A DNA stretch of 64,000 bases from Bacteroides xylanisolvens XB1A (lineage in GTDB: Bacteria > Bacteroidota > Bacteroidia > Bacteroidales > Bacteroidaceae): the NCBI RefSeq assembly GCF_000210075.1, contig NC_021017.1, forward strand, positions 2,935,780 to 2,999,779. The letters run 5' to 3'. Shown piece after piece: positions 18,845-28,584 of this stretch. Both the position numbers and the translations under genes were made by a program. A model generated the notes under the pieces. The model was not told where the DNA came from, made no database searches, and worked only from the letters and a program-made list of their open reading frames with translations. Each line of letters opens with the position of its first letter. Position 1 is the stretch's first letter.

Positions 18845-21205
18845 ATGGTATTAAAACGAGTTTTTATTGTCGGCAGCTTGTCTTTTATTTTTGCATTGCA
18901 AGGATGGGGACAAGCCTCTGGCAAGCATGATACAATACTAGCCAATTACGAGTTGGTACAGGAGTTTCAGGAATTTACCTTAGGAGGTAAATTATCTAAT
19001 AATAGTCTATCGATTTATCCGCGGGAAATCAATGATACAGATAATTTCTGGTTTGATTTTCAAACGACAGCTGGTAAAGATTACTATTATGTGATGCCTG
19101 CTGCAGGAAAACGTGAACCTCTTTTTGACAAAAGTAAGATGGCTATGCAGTTAAGTGAATTCACCAAAGGCGTGGTGGATAAAAATAAACTGGACATTTC
19201 ATCTATTACTTTTTCAAAAGATCAACGTTCATTTGAGTTCGATTATAAGGGTAAGCAGTATAGTTATAATCGTTTGACGGGTAAACTGACAATAGTTGAG
19301 AAGAAAGAAGAGAAGAAAGAATCATCAGACCCAAGCTATACTTGGATGAACTTTTCTCCTGACAAGAAATATATTTTGTATGCAAAGAATCATAATTTGT
19401 ATGTGAAAGGAAATAAGTCACTGGGAGTAGATACAACTGAAGTGCAACTGACTACGGATGGTATGAAAGACTTTTCATATGCTCGTGAAGATGATTACGA
19501 ACCTGCAGAAGACGGAGAAGTACCGACGCTAGCACGCTGGTGTCCGGATAATCGTCATGTATATGCAGTGCGTGATGATAACCGTTTATTACGAGATTTT
19601 TGGGTAATTAATTCAATAGAAGATTCACCGTCATTGGTCAAATATAAATATGAGTTCCCTGGTGATAAATATGTTACTCAAAATGATTTGACGATTATTG
19701 ATATTGTAGAAAAAACGGCAAAGAAAGCGAAGGTGGACAAATGGAAAGACCAGTATGTAATGCCTCTTCATGTTACCTCAGATAGCAAATATTTGTTTTT
19801 TGAACGCACTAAACGTACTTGGGATGAAGTAGATGTATGCTCGGTTAATCTCTCAACTTTGGAAGTAAAGGAGATCATTCATGAAGAAGATAAACCGTAT
19901 CGTGATCCTCATGCTCGTAATGTGGCAATCTTGAACGATGGTAAGGATATTTTGTTCCGTTCAGAGCGTACTGGCTGGGGACATTATTATCATTATGATG
20001 GCGATGGAAACCTCAAGAATGTGATGACTTCTGGTGAATGGGTAACAGGCTACATTAATTCTATTGATACACTGAAACGCAAAGTTTATCTGTATGGATA
20101 TGGAAAAGATAAGAAAGTAAATCCTTTCTATTATATGCTTTTCGAAGTTGATATTGACAAAGAAGGAGTTACTCCATTAAGTACAGAAGATGGGCAGCAT
20201 AATGTGAATTTCTTGAAATCTCATAATTACTATATCGATACATATTCAAGAGTTGACATGGAGCCTAAAATCATGCTGAAAGATAGAAAAGGCAAAGTGA
20301 TAATGGAGTTGGCAAAACCTGACTTGGACTTAGTCTATGCATCGGGTTGGAAAAAGCCGGAACGTTTTGTTGTAAAGGCAGCAGATAATATTACCGACTT
20401 ATATGGAGTGATGTGGAAGCCGTCTGATTTTAATCCTGAAAAGAAATATCCAATTATTTCAGTCGTTTATCCTGGTCCTTATTTCGGCTTTGTACCTACT
20501 AACTTTACATTGGATGACAGCTATTGTACCCGTATGGCACAGCTAGGTTTTATTGTCATTACTGTAGGACATAGAGGGGATACTCCGATGCGTGGTAAAG
20601 CTTATCATCGCTACGGTTATGGCAATATGCGCGATTATCCCCTTGCAGATGATAAATATGCAATCGAACAGTTGGCTCAACGCCACTCGTTTATCAATGG
20701 CAAGAAAGTAGGTATATACGGGCACTCAGGTGGCGGATTTATGGCTGCAGCTGCTATATTCACTTATCCGGACTTTTATACGGCTGCCGTTTCCTGTTCC
20801 GGGAATCACGATAATAGTATCTATAATCGTGGTTGGGGCGAATGCTATAATGGCGTGAAAGAAGTTGAAAAGGTTGTGAAAGACAGCTTGGGCAACGAAA
20901 CGAAAGAATATGAGTACAAATTCAGTGTGAAGTCTAATGCAGAGATTGCCAAGAATCTGAAAGGGCATCTGATGCTTGTGACGGGGGATATGGATAAGAA
21001 TGTTAATCCTGCACACACTTATCGTGTAGCTCAAGCATTGATTGAAGCTGGCAAAGATTTCGATATGTTGGTAATACCCGGTGCAGGGCATGGATATGGC
21101 TCTGCAGATAAATATTTTGAGAAAAAGATGTATCGCTTCTTTGCTAAACACTTGCTGGGTGATAACCGGGCAGATTATTGGGGGGATATAAACTGTACCA
21201 AATAA
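18845..21205 (+). CDS. S9 family peptidase (dipeptidyl-peptidase IV / prolyl oligopeptidase type), copy 1
   Basis: This 786-residue exported serine peptidase has a signal peptide in residues 1-21, an N-terminal DPP4-like beta-propeller, and a C-terminal alpha/beta hydrolase. The triad is visible: Ser628 in GHSGGG, Asp717 in GDMDKN, and His749 in GAGHGYG. Family members release dipeptides or cleave after Pro or Ala. It resembles the next gene closely over the whole length (DQYVMPLHVTSDSKYLFFER versus DQYIDVLYTTNDGKRLYFQR), which indicates tandem duplication. It likely trims imported peptides in the periplasm. Confidence 0.92.
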   Translation: MVLKRVFIVGSLSFIFALQGWGQASGKHDTILANYELVQEFQEFTLGGKLSNNSLSIYPREINDTDNFWFDFQTTAGKDYYYVMPAAGKREPLFDKSKMAMQLSEFTKGVVDKNKLDISSITFSKDQRSFEFDYKGKQYSYNRLTGKLTIVEKKEEKKESSDPSYTWMNFSPDKKYILYAKNHNLYVKGNKSLGVDTTEVQLTTDGMKDFSYAREDDYEPAEDGEVPTLARWCPDNRHVYAVRDDNRLLRDFWVINSIEDSPSLVKYKYEFPGDKYVTQNDLTIIDIVEKTAKKAKVDKWKDQYVMPLHVTSDSKYLFFERTKRTWDEVDVCSVNLSTLEVKEIIHEEDKPYRDPHARNVAILNDGKDILFRSERTGWGHYYHYDGDGNLKNVMTSGEWVTGYINSIDTLKRKVYLYGYGKDKKVNPFYYMLFEVDIDKEGVTPLSTEDGQHNVNFLKSHNYYIDTYSRVDMEPKIMLKDRKGKVIMELAKPDLDLVYASGWKKPERFVVKAADNITDLYGVMWKPSDFNPEKKYPIISVVYPGPYFGFVPTNFTLDDSYCTRMAQLGFIVITVGHRGDTPMRGKAYHRYGYGNMRDYPLADDKYAIEQLAQRHSFINGKKVGIYGHSGGGFMAAAAIFTYPDFYTAAVSCSGNHDNSIYNRGWGECYNGVKEVEKVVKDSLGNETKEYEYKFSVKSNAEIAKNLKGHLMLVTGDMDKNVNPAHTYRVAQALIEAGKDFDMLVIPGAGHGYGSADKYFEKKMYRFFAKHLLGDNRADYWGDINCTK

Positions 21206-21222
21206 GACATAGACAAAATTTT

Positions 21223-23577
21223 ATGAAAAACTCTCTTTTTAGATATCTGTGCTTGGCGGCTGTTGCATTAATATGCAGCATGGCCAGCGCACAGCAAAAA
21301 GCAAATTATCAGTTGGCGGAGAAGTTTCGTTTACTGACACAGAATCCTATCATGAAGTATTCTACGGAAGTCAACCCTACGTTCATCAATGATACGGACT
21401 GCTTCTACTATTCTTTCACTACCCGTGAGGGAGAGAAATACTATTATGTGAATCCGAAGAAAAAGGAAAAACGTCTGTTGTTTGATACCCCCGAACTCTT
21501 GAGTAAGATTGCAGTATATACCAAAAAAGCTTACTCTGCTGCAGCTCCTCATCTGTCTTTCACTTTCATGAAAGATAATGAGACAATTCGTCTCGACTTC
21601 GACCGTGGGCTATATACCTATAACATTCGTACGAAAGTGTTGAAGAAACTCGATGAAAAGCCTATTTATAAAGACGGTGATCCATACTGGAAGAAATATT
21701 CTCCGGATAGCTTGTATATGTTGTATGCCAGTAAAGACAACCTGTATTTTGTCGGAAATCCGAAAAAGGGACAGGATACAATACCTGTACAGTTGACAAC
21801 AGACGGGGGACCGGACTATACATTCAATCGTGAGGATGAAGGAAAGATGGAGGGACGTTTCGGGGCTGAATCAGCTCATTGGCTTCCGGGTACTCATCGT
21901 TTTTATGCTGTTCGTGAGGACAATCGGAAAGTGCGCGATCTGTGGTTAATCAATTCATTGTCAAAGTTTCCTGAATTAACGACTTATAAAGCCGAGTTGG
22001 CAGGAGATAAAGACGTGACACAATATGAACTTTTACTTGGCGACGTAGATAAAAGGGAAGTGAAGAAAGTAGATATCAATCGTTGGCCTGATCAGTATAT
22101 CGATGTACTGTATACAACAAATGATGGTAAACGTCTCTATTTTCAACGTTATAACCGCTCTTGGAATCAATCAGATATTTGTGAGGTGGATGTCGAAACT
22201 GGACAGGTACGCGTCGTAATTCATGAAGAGAATAAGCCGTACCTTGATTATCAGATGCGTAGCGTGTCTTTCCTGAAAGATGGAAAAGAAATATTATTTC
22301 GTTCGGAACGGAACGGGTGGGGACACTACTATCTGTATGATACTGCTACCGGAAACCTGAAAAATCAGGTGACAGACGGAACTTGGGTGGCTGGTCCGAT
22401 TGCAAAGATTGATACTGTCGGTCGAAAATTTTATTTTTATGGTTATGGTCGTGAGAAAAGCATCGACCCTTATTATTATATCCTTTATGAAGCTAAACTG
22501 GATCAACTGAATGCTATTCGTTTGTTGACACCCGAAAACGCATCACATGAAGCTAGAATTTCTCCCTCTAACCATTATATTGTAGATTCCTACTCCACAG
22601 TTTCACAAGAACCTGTCAATGTCGTTCGCAACTCACGTGGAAAGGTGGTTATGAAACTGGAAAAACCGGACTTGCAACCTGTTTATGAGATGGGATGGAA
22701 AGCTCTGGAGCGTTTTAAGGTGAAAGCGGCTGATGGTGTGACTGATCTTTATGGCGTGATGTGGAAACCTGCAGATTTTGACTCGACGAAGGTTTATCCC
22801 ATTATTTCGAACGTCTATCCGGGACCTTTTTTTGAGTATGTGCCGACACGCTTTACTGTGAATGATGTATATAATACCCGTCTGGCGCAACTGGGATTCA
22901 TTGTTATTACTGTAGGTCATAGAGGTGGTACTCCGATGCGTGGAAAAGCATATCATACATATGGATATAACAATATGCGTGACTATCCATTGGCAGATGA
23001 TAAGTATGCTATTGAGCAACTGGCTGCCCGTTATCCTTTCATTGATGGTACAAAAGTCGGTATTTATGGTCATTCCGGAGGAGGATTCATGTCGGCTGCA
23101 GCTATATGTACTTATCCCGACTTCTATTCAGCTGCTGTCTCTTCGGCGGGTAACCATGATAACAGAATCTATAATAAGGGCTTTGTGGAAATTCACTTTG
23201 GCGTAGATGAAAAGGTGAAAACAGGGAAAGATAGCTTGGGAGTGGAGCATACGACTTATGATTATAGTGTTCGTGTACGCCCTAATCAGGAACTAGCCAA
23301 GAATTACAAGCATGGCTTGTTGTTATTTACTGGTGCGGTCGATAATACCGTAAATCCGGCGAATACATTACGTCTGGTACATGCATTGATTAAAGCAGAC
23401 AAAGACTTTGATATGTTTGTACTACCGAAATGCACTCATGGATTCTTTGGTGAATCAGAAGTATTCTTTGAACATAAAATGTGGCGTCATTTCGCACGTT
23501 TACTATTGAACGATCATTCGGCGGATGCAGATATTGATCTGAATAAATATATGATAGAAGATGAAAGGAGAAGATAA
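21223..23577 (+). CDS. S9 family peptidase (DPP IV type), copy 2
   Basis: This 784-residue paralog of the preceding gene has signal peptide MKNSLFRYLCLAAVALICSM and a mature start near AQQKANY. It has a DPP4-like propeller followed by the hydrolase domain with Ser618 (GHSGGG), Asp707 (GAVDNT) and His739 (CTHGFF). Start 21223 gives the signal peptide; the longer frame overlaps the previous gene. The neighbouring copies differ around the His loop, so substrate preferences may differ. Confidence 0.92.
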   Translation: MKNSLFRYLCLAAVALICSMASAQQKANYQLAEKFRLLTQNPIMKYSTEVNPTFINDTDCFYYSFTTREGEKYYYVNPKKKEKRLLFDTPELLSKIAVYTKKAYSAAAPHLSFTFMKDNETIRLDFDRGLYTYNIRTKVLKKLDEKPIYKDGDPYWKKYSPDSLYMLYASKDNLYFVGNPKKGQDTIPVQLTTDGGPDYTFNREDEGKMEGRFGAESAHWLPGTHRFYAVREDNRKVRDLWLINSLSKFPELTTYKAELAGDKDVTQYELLLGDVDKREVKKVDINRWPDQYIDVLYTTNDGKRLYFQRYNRSWNQSDICEVDVETGQVRVVIHEENKPYLDYQMRSVSFLKDGKEILFRSERNGWGHYYLYDTATGNLKNQVTDGTWVAGPIAKIDTVGRKFYFYGYGREKSIDPYYYILYEAKLDQLNAIRLLTPENASHEARISPSNHYIVDSYSTVSQEPVNVVRNSRGKVVMKLEKPDLQPVYEMGWKALERFKVKAADGVTDLYGVMWKPADFDSTKVYPIISNVYPGPFFEYVPTRFTVNDVYNTRLAQLGFIVITVGHRGGTPMRGKAYHTYGYNNMRDYPLADDKYAIEQLAARYPFIDGTKVGIYGHSGGGFMSAAAICTYPDFYSAAVSSAGNHDNRIYNKGFVEIHFGVDEKVKTGKDSLGVEHTTYDYSVRVRPNQELAKNYKHGLLLFTGAVDNTVNPANTLRLVHALIKADKDFDMFVLPKCTHGFFGESEVFFEHKMWRHFARLLLNDHSADADIDLNKYMIEDERRR

Positions 23578-23578
23578 G

Positions 23579-26284
23579 ATGAACAGGACAATAATAAGAA
23601 TCGGAATAGCAGTAGGACTTTTGATCGGATTTGGTCAGAATATTAAGGCACAAACACCGAAGAAGCCGATTGATATTGACGCGTGTATGTCATGGATGCG
23701 TGTAGAGTCGCCTGATATTTCTCCGACAGGGCGATGGGTGACTTATCGTATAGTTCCTATGGAATATAATCCCGAGTACAAAGACGGAAAGATCTTGCAC
23801 CTGTTTGACTCACGCACCCGTAAGGAGATTCTGTTGGAGGATGTAGAAAATATTGAGTTTTATAATTCAGATCAAGCTGCATATTATCAAGTGTCCGATT
23901 CTACTGGGAATGCGAAAACAATCCTGTTAGAACTGCCTTCAGGCACAAAGACCGAGTGGACTTATAAGGAAGCTTTCCGACCAGCAAAAGGAATTCCTTA
24001 CTCAATTTCTGTAACAAATGTGCCGAAGGATACCATCAATCATGTTCCATCTTTCGACCGCTTGATAGTTCGTCATCTAAAAAACGGCACTTCCTTTCAA
24101 ATTGACAGTATTGGTTATTATACCTTGTACAACGAAGGACAATCTATCATCTTTGTACGTAAACAAGCGAAAGGTAACGCATTGTGTTATGGTCCATTAA
24201 CCGGACCCTATCAGACTATTTATCAGAGTTCCGTAAAGAAAGAACCAGTTTCTTTCAACTTGAATGCAAAACAGATGATAGGAGGGTTCAGTATTAAAGA
24301 TTCACTATGGTACAACTTTTCCTTAAAGAAGAACACCTGTGATTTGGTCTTTGACCGAAAAGAGATAGTTCTCCCTGCAAGGATGGAACTTGTCCGGGCT
24401 AACCTGTCAAGTAGCCAGAAGTTTCTGACAATGGAACTCAGACCTTATCAGGAAAAAATAAATAAAGATAAGAAAGAAGAGGAAATAAAGCCGGATAAGA
24501 GTTTTGAGCTGGAGTTGTGGACCTGGGATGAATATGAAGTACCTACTTTGCAGACACGCAGTCGTTATTTCCGTCCTCAATATTCGAAATATATCTATGA
24601 CATTGCTTCCCGAAAATTGACGGAAGTAGCTCCCGGGCATGCTGATTTGTTGGAGCCGGATCGTGCGGAAGAGATTCATAATGTGCTTTACACAGACGAA
24701 ACGCCTTATTGTGCGCAGAAAGACTGGCTTAATGAAATGCCGTTTGACATCTATTCTGTGAATGTACATACGGGAGAAAAGCAATTGGTAGGACGTAGCT
24801 ACCGGACAAGACCGAGGTGGTCGATGAATGGCAAATGGGCTGTGATGTATGATCCTATTGCACAAGTATGGAATAAGTTTGACGGAAAAACGGGTGAGGT
24901 TACCGATATTTCAACAGCTATTGGGTATCCGATATTCGAGGAAACTTATGACAAACCAAATCCTGCACCTGCTTGTGGTATTGCTGGTTGGACTGCTGAT
25001 GGTAATAATGTGTTGATTTATGATGCTTATGACTGGTGGAAGATCGATTTGACCGGAGAACGTCAACCGGAATGCATCACTAAGGGGTATGGTCGCAAAA
25101 ATCAGAGATCTATCCGTAAAATGACCAGCAATATTGACAAAGAAGTATTCAATCCGGACGAGACGGTTATAGTCAGCGTATGGGATGAAAATACAATGGA
25201 TGAAGGTATTTATTCACTTGACATGAAAGGTCGCTTGAAGAAGCTCGCAGAAGGTCCTTATATCTATTCAATTCATCGTTTTTCTGACAATCAGAAGTAT
25301 TGTATCTGGAATCGTCAGAATATATCAGAATTCCGTGATCTGTGGTGGAGTAAATCGGATTTCTCTGATCCGATTCGTATAACGAATGCTAATCCTCAAC
25401 AAAGCGAATACAAATGGGGTACTGCAAAGTTAGTGGAATGGACTAATTATGAGAATAAGCCTAACAAGGGAATACTTTACTTGCCGGAAGATTATGACGC
25501 TAAGAAAGAATATCCTGTTCTGGTACAGTTCTATGAAACACATTCCGGAGGGCTGAACACTTATCATGCTCCAATGTTGAGTAGTGCAATGGCGGATGTG
25601 ATGTACTTTGTTAGTAATGGGTATATTGTATTTATGCCGGATGTGCATTTTACCATAGGAACACCGGGACAGAGTAGTTATGATGCAGTAGTAAGCGGTA
25701 CGAAATACTTGATAGAGCAGGGGATAGCGCATCCGGGAAAGATAGGTCTTCAGGGACATAGTTGGTCAGGTTTCCAAACTAGTTATCTGGTGACGAAGAC
25801 GGATATATTCGCTTGTGCTAATATCGGGGCTCCTATTACTGATATGGTAACCGGTTATTTGGGTATTCGTGGTGGAAGCGGTTTGCCGCGTTATTTCATG
25901 TATGAAGAATGGCAAAGCCGTATGGGAAAGAGTTTGTGGGAAGCCAAAGATAAGTATTTGGCAAGCTCTGCTATCGTGGAAGCGGATAAAATACATACTC
26001 CATTATTAATTTGGCATAATGATAAGGATGAGGCTGTTGCCTACGAACAAGGTCGTGCACTTTATTTAGCTATGCGTCGTTTACAACGTCCGGCATGGCA
26101 TCTTAATTACAAAGGCGAAGGGCATTTTCTTGGTAATCAGGCTGCACAGAAAGACTGGACTATCCGGATGAAACAGTTCTTTGATTATTACCTGAAAGGA
26201 ACAAAAGAGCCGCGTTGGATGAAAGAGGGTATTCATTTGCGAGAACGTGGAATTGATCAGAAATATGATTTACTAGAAAAATAA
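23579..26284 (+). CDS. S9 family prolyl oligopeptidase-like peptidase, copy 3 (divergent)
   Basis: This 901-residue exported serine peptidase has a signal peptide in residues 1-24. It is longer and more distant than the two copies before it. The hydrolase domain has Ser728 in GHSWSGF, Asp815 or Asp817 in HNDKDE, and His849 in GEGHFLG. It starts one base after the stop of copy 2, so translation is probably coupled. The GHSWSG elbow is the type found in large Bacteroidetes S9 enzymes. Substrate is unknown. Confidence 0.9.
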   Translation: MNRTIIRIGIAVGLLIGFGQNIKAQTPKKPIDIDACMSWMRVESPDISPTGRWVTYRIVPMEYNPEYKDGKILHLFDSRTRKEILLEDVENIEFYNSDQAAYYQVSDSTGNAKTILLELPSGTKTEWTYKEAFRPAKGIPYSISVTNVPKDTINHVPSFDRLIVRHLKNGTSFQIDSIGYYTLYNEGQSIIFVRKQAKGNALCYGPLTGPYQTIYQSSVKKEPVSFNLNAKQMIGGFSIKDSLWYNFSLKKNTCDLVFDRKEIVLPARMELVRANLSSSQKFLTMELRPYQEKINKDKKEEEIKPDKSFELELWTWDEYEVPTLQTRSRYFRPQYSKYIYDIASRKLTEVAPGHADLLEPDRAEEIHNVLYTDETPYCAQKDWLNEMPFDIYSVNVHTGEKQLVGRSYRTRPRWSMNGKWAVMYDPIAQVWNKFDGKTGEVTDISTAIGYPIFEETYDKPNPAPACGIAGWTADGNNVLIYDAYDWWKIDLTGERQPECITKGYGRKNQRSIRKMTSNIDKEVFNPDETVIVSVWDENTMDEGIYSLDMKGRLKKLAEGPYIYSIHRFSDNQKYCIWNRQNISEFRDLWWSKSDFSDPIRITNANPQQSEYKWGTAKLVEWTNYENKPNKGILYLPEDYDAKKEYPVLVQFYETHSGGLNTYHAPMLSSAMADVMYFVSNGYIVFMPDVHFTIGTPGQSSYDAVVSGTKYLIEQGIAHPGKIGLQGHSWSGFQTSYLVTKTDIFACANIGAPITDMVTGYLGIRGGSGLPRYFMYEEWQSRMGKSLWEAKDKYLASSAIVEADKIHTPLLIWHNDKDEAVAYEQGRALYLAMRRLQRPAWHLNYKGEGHFLGNQAAQKDWTIRMKQFFDYYLKGTKEPRWMKEGIHLRERGIDQKYDLLEK

Positions 26285-26290
26285 ATTAAA

Positions 26291-26467
26291 ATGAAGAAAC
26301 TATTAATGACAGTTATGGTTCTGTCTTGCTTTGCATTCAGCAGCTATGGACAGAAAGTGGAGAAACAAATTATTGGTAAATGGTGTAATCCTTATACCTA
26401 TGAATCTACAGGGGAACTCAAAGGGTTTGAGTTTAAAAGTCGGAGATTTTTAGATATAGTTGCATAA
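26291..26467 (+). pseudogene. Lipocalin-like gene, 3' truncated by the mobile element
   Basis: The frame codes for 58 residues. Residues 1-20 are a signal peptide (MKKLLMTVMVLSCFAFSS). The next 29 (QKVEKQIIGKWCNPYTYEST then GELKGFEFK) look like the first strand of small lipocalin-like exported proteins of Bacteroides, with the characteristic GKW. After GFEFK, near base 26434, the sequence stops making sense (SRRFLDIVA then TAA) and base composition changes. It sits 6 bases after the third peptidase, so it was the last gene of that operon. The missing 3' part is not in the window. Confidence 0.7.
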
Positions 26468-26563
26468 TGGCGACACACCGCTTGAATTCAGCGAATTAAT
26501 GGGATTGTATTTCACTTCCATTTGAAAAACGACGCTACAAAAAGCACATTTGAGCATGAGTTA

Positions 26564-26581
26564 CGTTACCTAATCGTTACC
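26564..26581 (+). repeat. Direct repeat CGTTACC, possible integrase arm-type sites
   Basis: CGTTACC occurs at 26564-26570 and 26575-26581, between the left junction and the integrase gene. Tyrosine integrases of this class bind short direct repeats near the ends. The assignment is by position only. Confidence 0.35.
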
Positions 26582-26656
26582 TTGTCCAAGTCTATAAAAC
26601 AGACAATATAAGCGGTTATTTTTCAATTGTTTGCATTATTCTTCATAGCTTAAAAC

Positions 26657-26697
26657 AACTCGATAAATAGTAATTTTGTAACAAAAATAATCGAGTT
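26657..26697 (+). promoter_or_regulatory. Inverted repeat around the int promoter -7 box
   Basis: AACTCGAT (26657-26664) and ATCGAGTT (26690-26697) flank TAATTTTG (26671-26678), a TAnnTTTG match. The right arm ends directly at the integrase ATG (26698). It could be an operator, or an RNA hairpin that hides the start codon. No good -33 box is seen. Confidence 0.5.
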
Positions 26698-27927
26698 ATG
26701 AGGAGTACCTTTCGAGTTCTGTTCTACACCAAGAACCAGGCCATAAAAAATGGCCGTGTCCCTGTCATGGGGCGTATTACCGTCAACGGAACGACGGCGA
26801 GTTTCAGCTGCAAGCGTGATGTTCCCCTTGCCCTTTGGGATGCCAAAGGCAATTGTGCCAAAGGCAAATCCGAGGAGGCAAGACGGCTGAATCGGGAGCT
26901 GGAGAACATCAAGGCACAGATCGGCAAGCACTATCAATATCTCTCGGACCACGATTCGTTCCTGACAGCCAAGAAGGTCTATGACCGCTATAACGGCTTT
27001 GGCGAGGAGATCCATTCGTTGATGGAGATCTTCAATATCCAGATCCGGGATTACAAACGGCAGATCGGCAAGACGAAAGCCCAAAGCACCTACCGGGGGT
27101 TGGTGGACGAGTACAAGTGTCTGTCCTGTTACCTGAAGGACAAGTTGGGTACGGAGGATATCCCCCTGATGTCGCTGGACATGGATTTCATCAAGAACTA
27201 TTACAACTGGATGCTTTCCGTGCGCGGGCTGGCCAAGTCAACGGCCTTCGAGCGCGTCAACACACTGAAATGGCTGATGTATCTGGCAATGGACGAGGGA
27301 TGGATCCACAAGCACCCGTTCAAGAAGTTCGTGTGCAAGCCGGAATACAAGAAACGTCCTTTCCTCTCGGAGGAGGACCTGCAACGCGTTATCAGCGTCA
27401 AGCTGAGCTACAGGCGGCAGCAGGCCATCCGGGACATGTTTGTTTTCATGTGCTTCAGCGGCCTGGCCCATGCCGACCTGAAGGAACTTTCTTACCGGAA
27501 TGTCCACACGGATTCGGACGGCAACACCTGGCTGGTTGGAAACCGTGTGAAGACCAAGGCACCCTATGTTGTCAAGCTGCTCCCGATAGCCGTCGAGCTG
27601 ATCGAGAAATACAGGGGGGTGAACGAATTCAAGGTTTCTCCGGACAGGGTGTTCCCCGTGGGGGAAATAGGGAGTATGGAGGACAGTCTGAAACGTATCG
27701 GCGAGAAGGCCGGCTGCAGTGTCCGCGTCAGCCCGCATGTCGGACGTCATACCTTTGCGACCCTGGCCCTGAGCAAGGGCATGCCGCTTGAAACCCTGCA
27801 GAAAGTCCTCGGGCACAAGACCATCATTTCCACGCAGGTCTACGCCGAGCTGATCAATCCAAAAATCGGTGAGGACACGGACAGGATGCGTGAGAAGATC
27901 GGCGGGATGTTCCGCCTGGCCAACTAA
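26698..27927 (+). CDS. int: Tyrosine recombinase / integrase (IntDOT-like)
   Basis: This 409-residue protein integrates and excises the element. The N-terminal arm-binding domain is at about 1-100, the SAM-like core-binding domain at about 110-205, and the catalytic domain from about 215. Visible catalytic residues are HVGRH (Arg350 and its preceding His), His373 in LGHKT, and the nucleophile Tyr382 in QVYAEL. At the first-arginine position it has SGLAHADL instead of TGLR. IntDOT of CTnDOT is also known to lack this Arg. Composition is GC-rich, unlike the chromosome. It ends in TAA inside the terminator stem. Confidence 0.93.
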   Translation: MRSTFRVLFYTKNQAIKNGRVPVMGRITVNGTTASFSCKRDVPLALWDAKGNCAKGKSEEARRLNRELENIKAQIGKHYQYLSDHDSFLTAKKVYDRYNGFGEEIHSLMEIFNIQIRDYKRQIGKTKAQSTYRGLVDEYKCLSCYLKDKLGTEDIPLMSLDMDFIKNYYNWMLSVRGLAKSTAFERVNTLKWLMYLAMDEGWIHKHPFKKFVCKPEYKKRPFLSEEDLQRVISVKLSYRRQQAIRDMFVFMCFSGLAHADLKELSYRNVHTDSDGNTWLVGNRVKTKAPYVVKLLPIAVELIEKYRGVNEFKVSPDRVFPVGEIGSMEDSLKRIGEKAGCSVRVSPHVGRHTFATLALSKGMPLETLQKVLGHKTIISTQVYAELINPKIGEDTDRMREKIGGMFRLAN

Positions 27928-27979
27928 GAAGAAGGGATGCTTATCCGGCGAGTCCGGTGAAGCATCCCTTCTTCTTTTT
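27926..27979. terminator. Bidirectional terminator between int and the HTH genes
   Basis: The 17-base arms AAGAAGAAGGGATGCTT (27926-27942) and its complement (27960-27976) are perfect. The T run follows on the plus strand, and the reverse complement also ends in T-rich DNA. It serves the convergent int and HTH1 genes. Confidence 0.85.
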
Positions 27980-27991
27980 CTTTACGGCCGG

Positions 27992-28294
27992 TTATCCGGC
28001 GTATTGCCTGTAGTTCCGGTAGTTTTTCCGCAAGGTCTCGTACAGGGCACTCTCAGGATACAGTATTTTCCCTCCGATGGTGGTATAGGGTATGGCTCCT
28101 TCGTCACGCAGTGTCTGCAGAGTCCTTTTTGAGATGTGCAGCATTTCGCACACGTCTTCCCCCTGTAGGTAATGTTCGTCCGCGATGGCGGGACGTATCC
28201 TTGCCGTCGCCGCCTCCACCGATTTTCCGATCTTTTTCATCCATCCGGTCAGTTCCTTGAACTCCTCCGAATCTTTTGTAATGATTTCCGCCAT
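27992..28294 (-). CDS. Helix-turn-helix excisionase-type protein, copy 1
   Basis: This 100-residue protein has a C-terminal MerR/excisionase-type winged helix at about 40-90 (LQGEDVCEMLHISKRTLQTLRDEGAIPYT, then GGKILYPESAL). Such pairs of small proteins next to topB and int control excision in Bacteroides elements (compare Xis2c/Xis2d of CTnDOT). Its ATG overlaps the TAA of the upstream HTH gene by one base (TAATG), so the two are translationally coupled. Confidence 0.85.
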   Translation of the reverse strand: MAEIITKDSEEFKELTGWMKKIGKSVEAATARIRPAIADEHYLQGEDVCEMLHISKRTLQTLRDEGAIPYTTIGGKILYPESALYETLRKNYRNYRQYAG

Positions 28295-28584
28295 TATTTC
28301 CTTCTTTTTTTAATGAGACCTTCTTCCAATATTTGCCGGATATCCGCTTCCTTGTAAAAGCATTTTCCTCCGATGTTCGAATAAGGGACCAGTCCCCTGT
28401 CCCGATGGTTCTGCAGGCTTCTTTTGGAGATGCCGAGGGCCAGGCATACCTCCTGTGCGTCAAGTCACTTTTCCGGTGAGGACGGAGCGATTTTCTTTTG
28501 GAAGTCGGCCATCTGTACCGACAGCGTGCTGAGCTTTCTTTTTAGCTCCAGATACGCGTTCGTTTCAATAAGTGTCAGTTCCAT
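28294..28584 (-). CDS. Helix-turn-helix excisionase-type protein, copy 2, with in-frame TGA
   Basis: The full frame is 97 codons: MELTLIETNAYLELKRK, then a DNA-binding domain (LDAQEVCLALGISKRSLQNH ... GGKCFYKEADI) like copy 1. Codon 40 (28465-28467) is TGA, in the context SPEK-stop-LDAQEV. From memory, relatives have W here (EEWLD or KWLD before QEVC). The frame is intact on both sides and ends in TAA. Read with the standard code, only a 39-residue peptide without the DNA-binding part would be made. Either UGA is read as Trp or the gene is freshly inactivated. Confidence 0.75.

Noticed and set aside
27117..27816. Long alternative frames over the integrase gene
   Set aside because: The integrase catalytic residues and the whole domain order are in the annotated frame.
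28104..28463. A 119-codon minus-strand frame over the HTH genes
   Set aside because: It has no family pattern. The correct frame for this part is HTH2 with the in-frame TGA.
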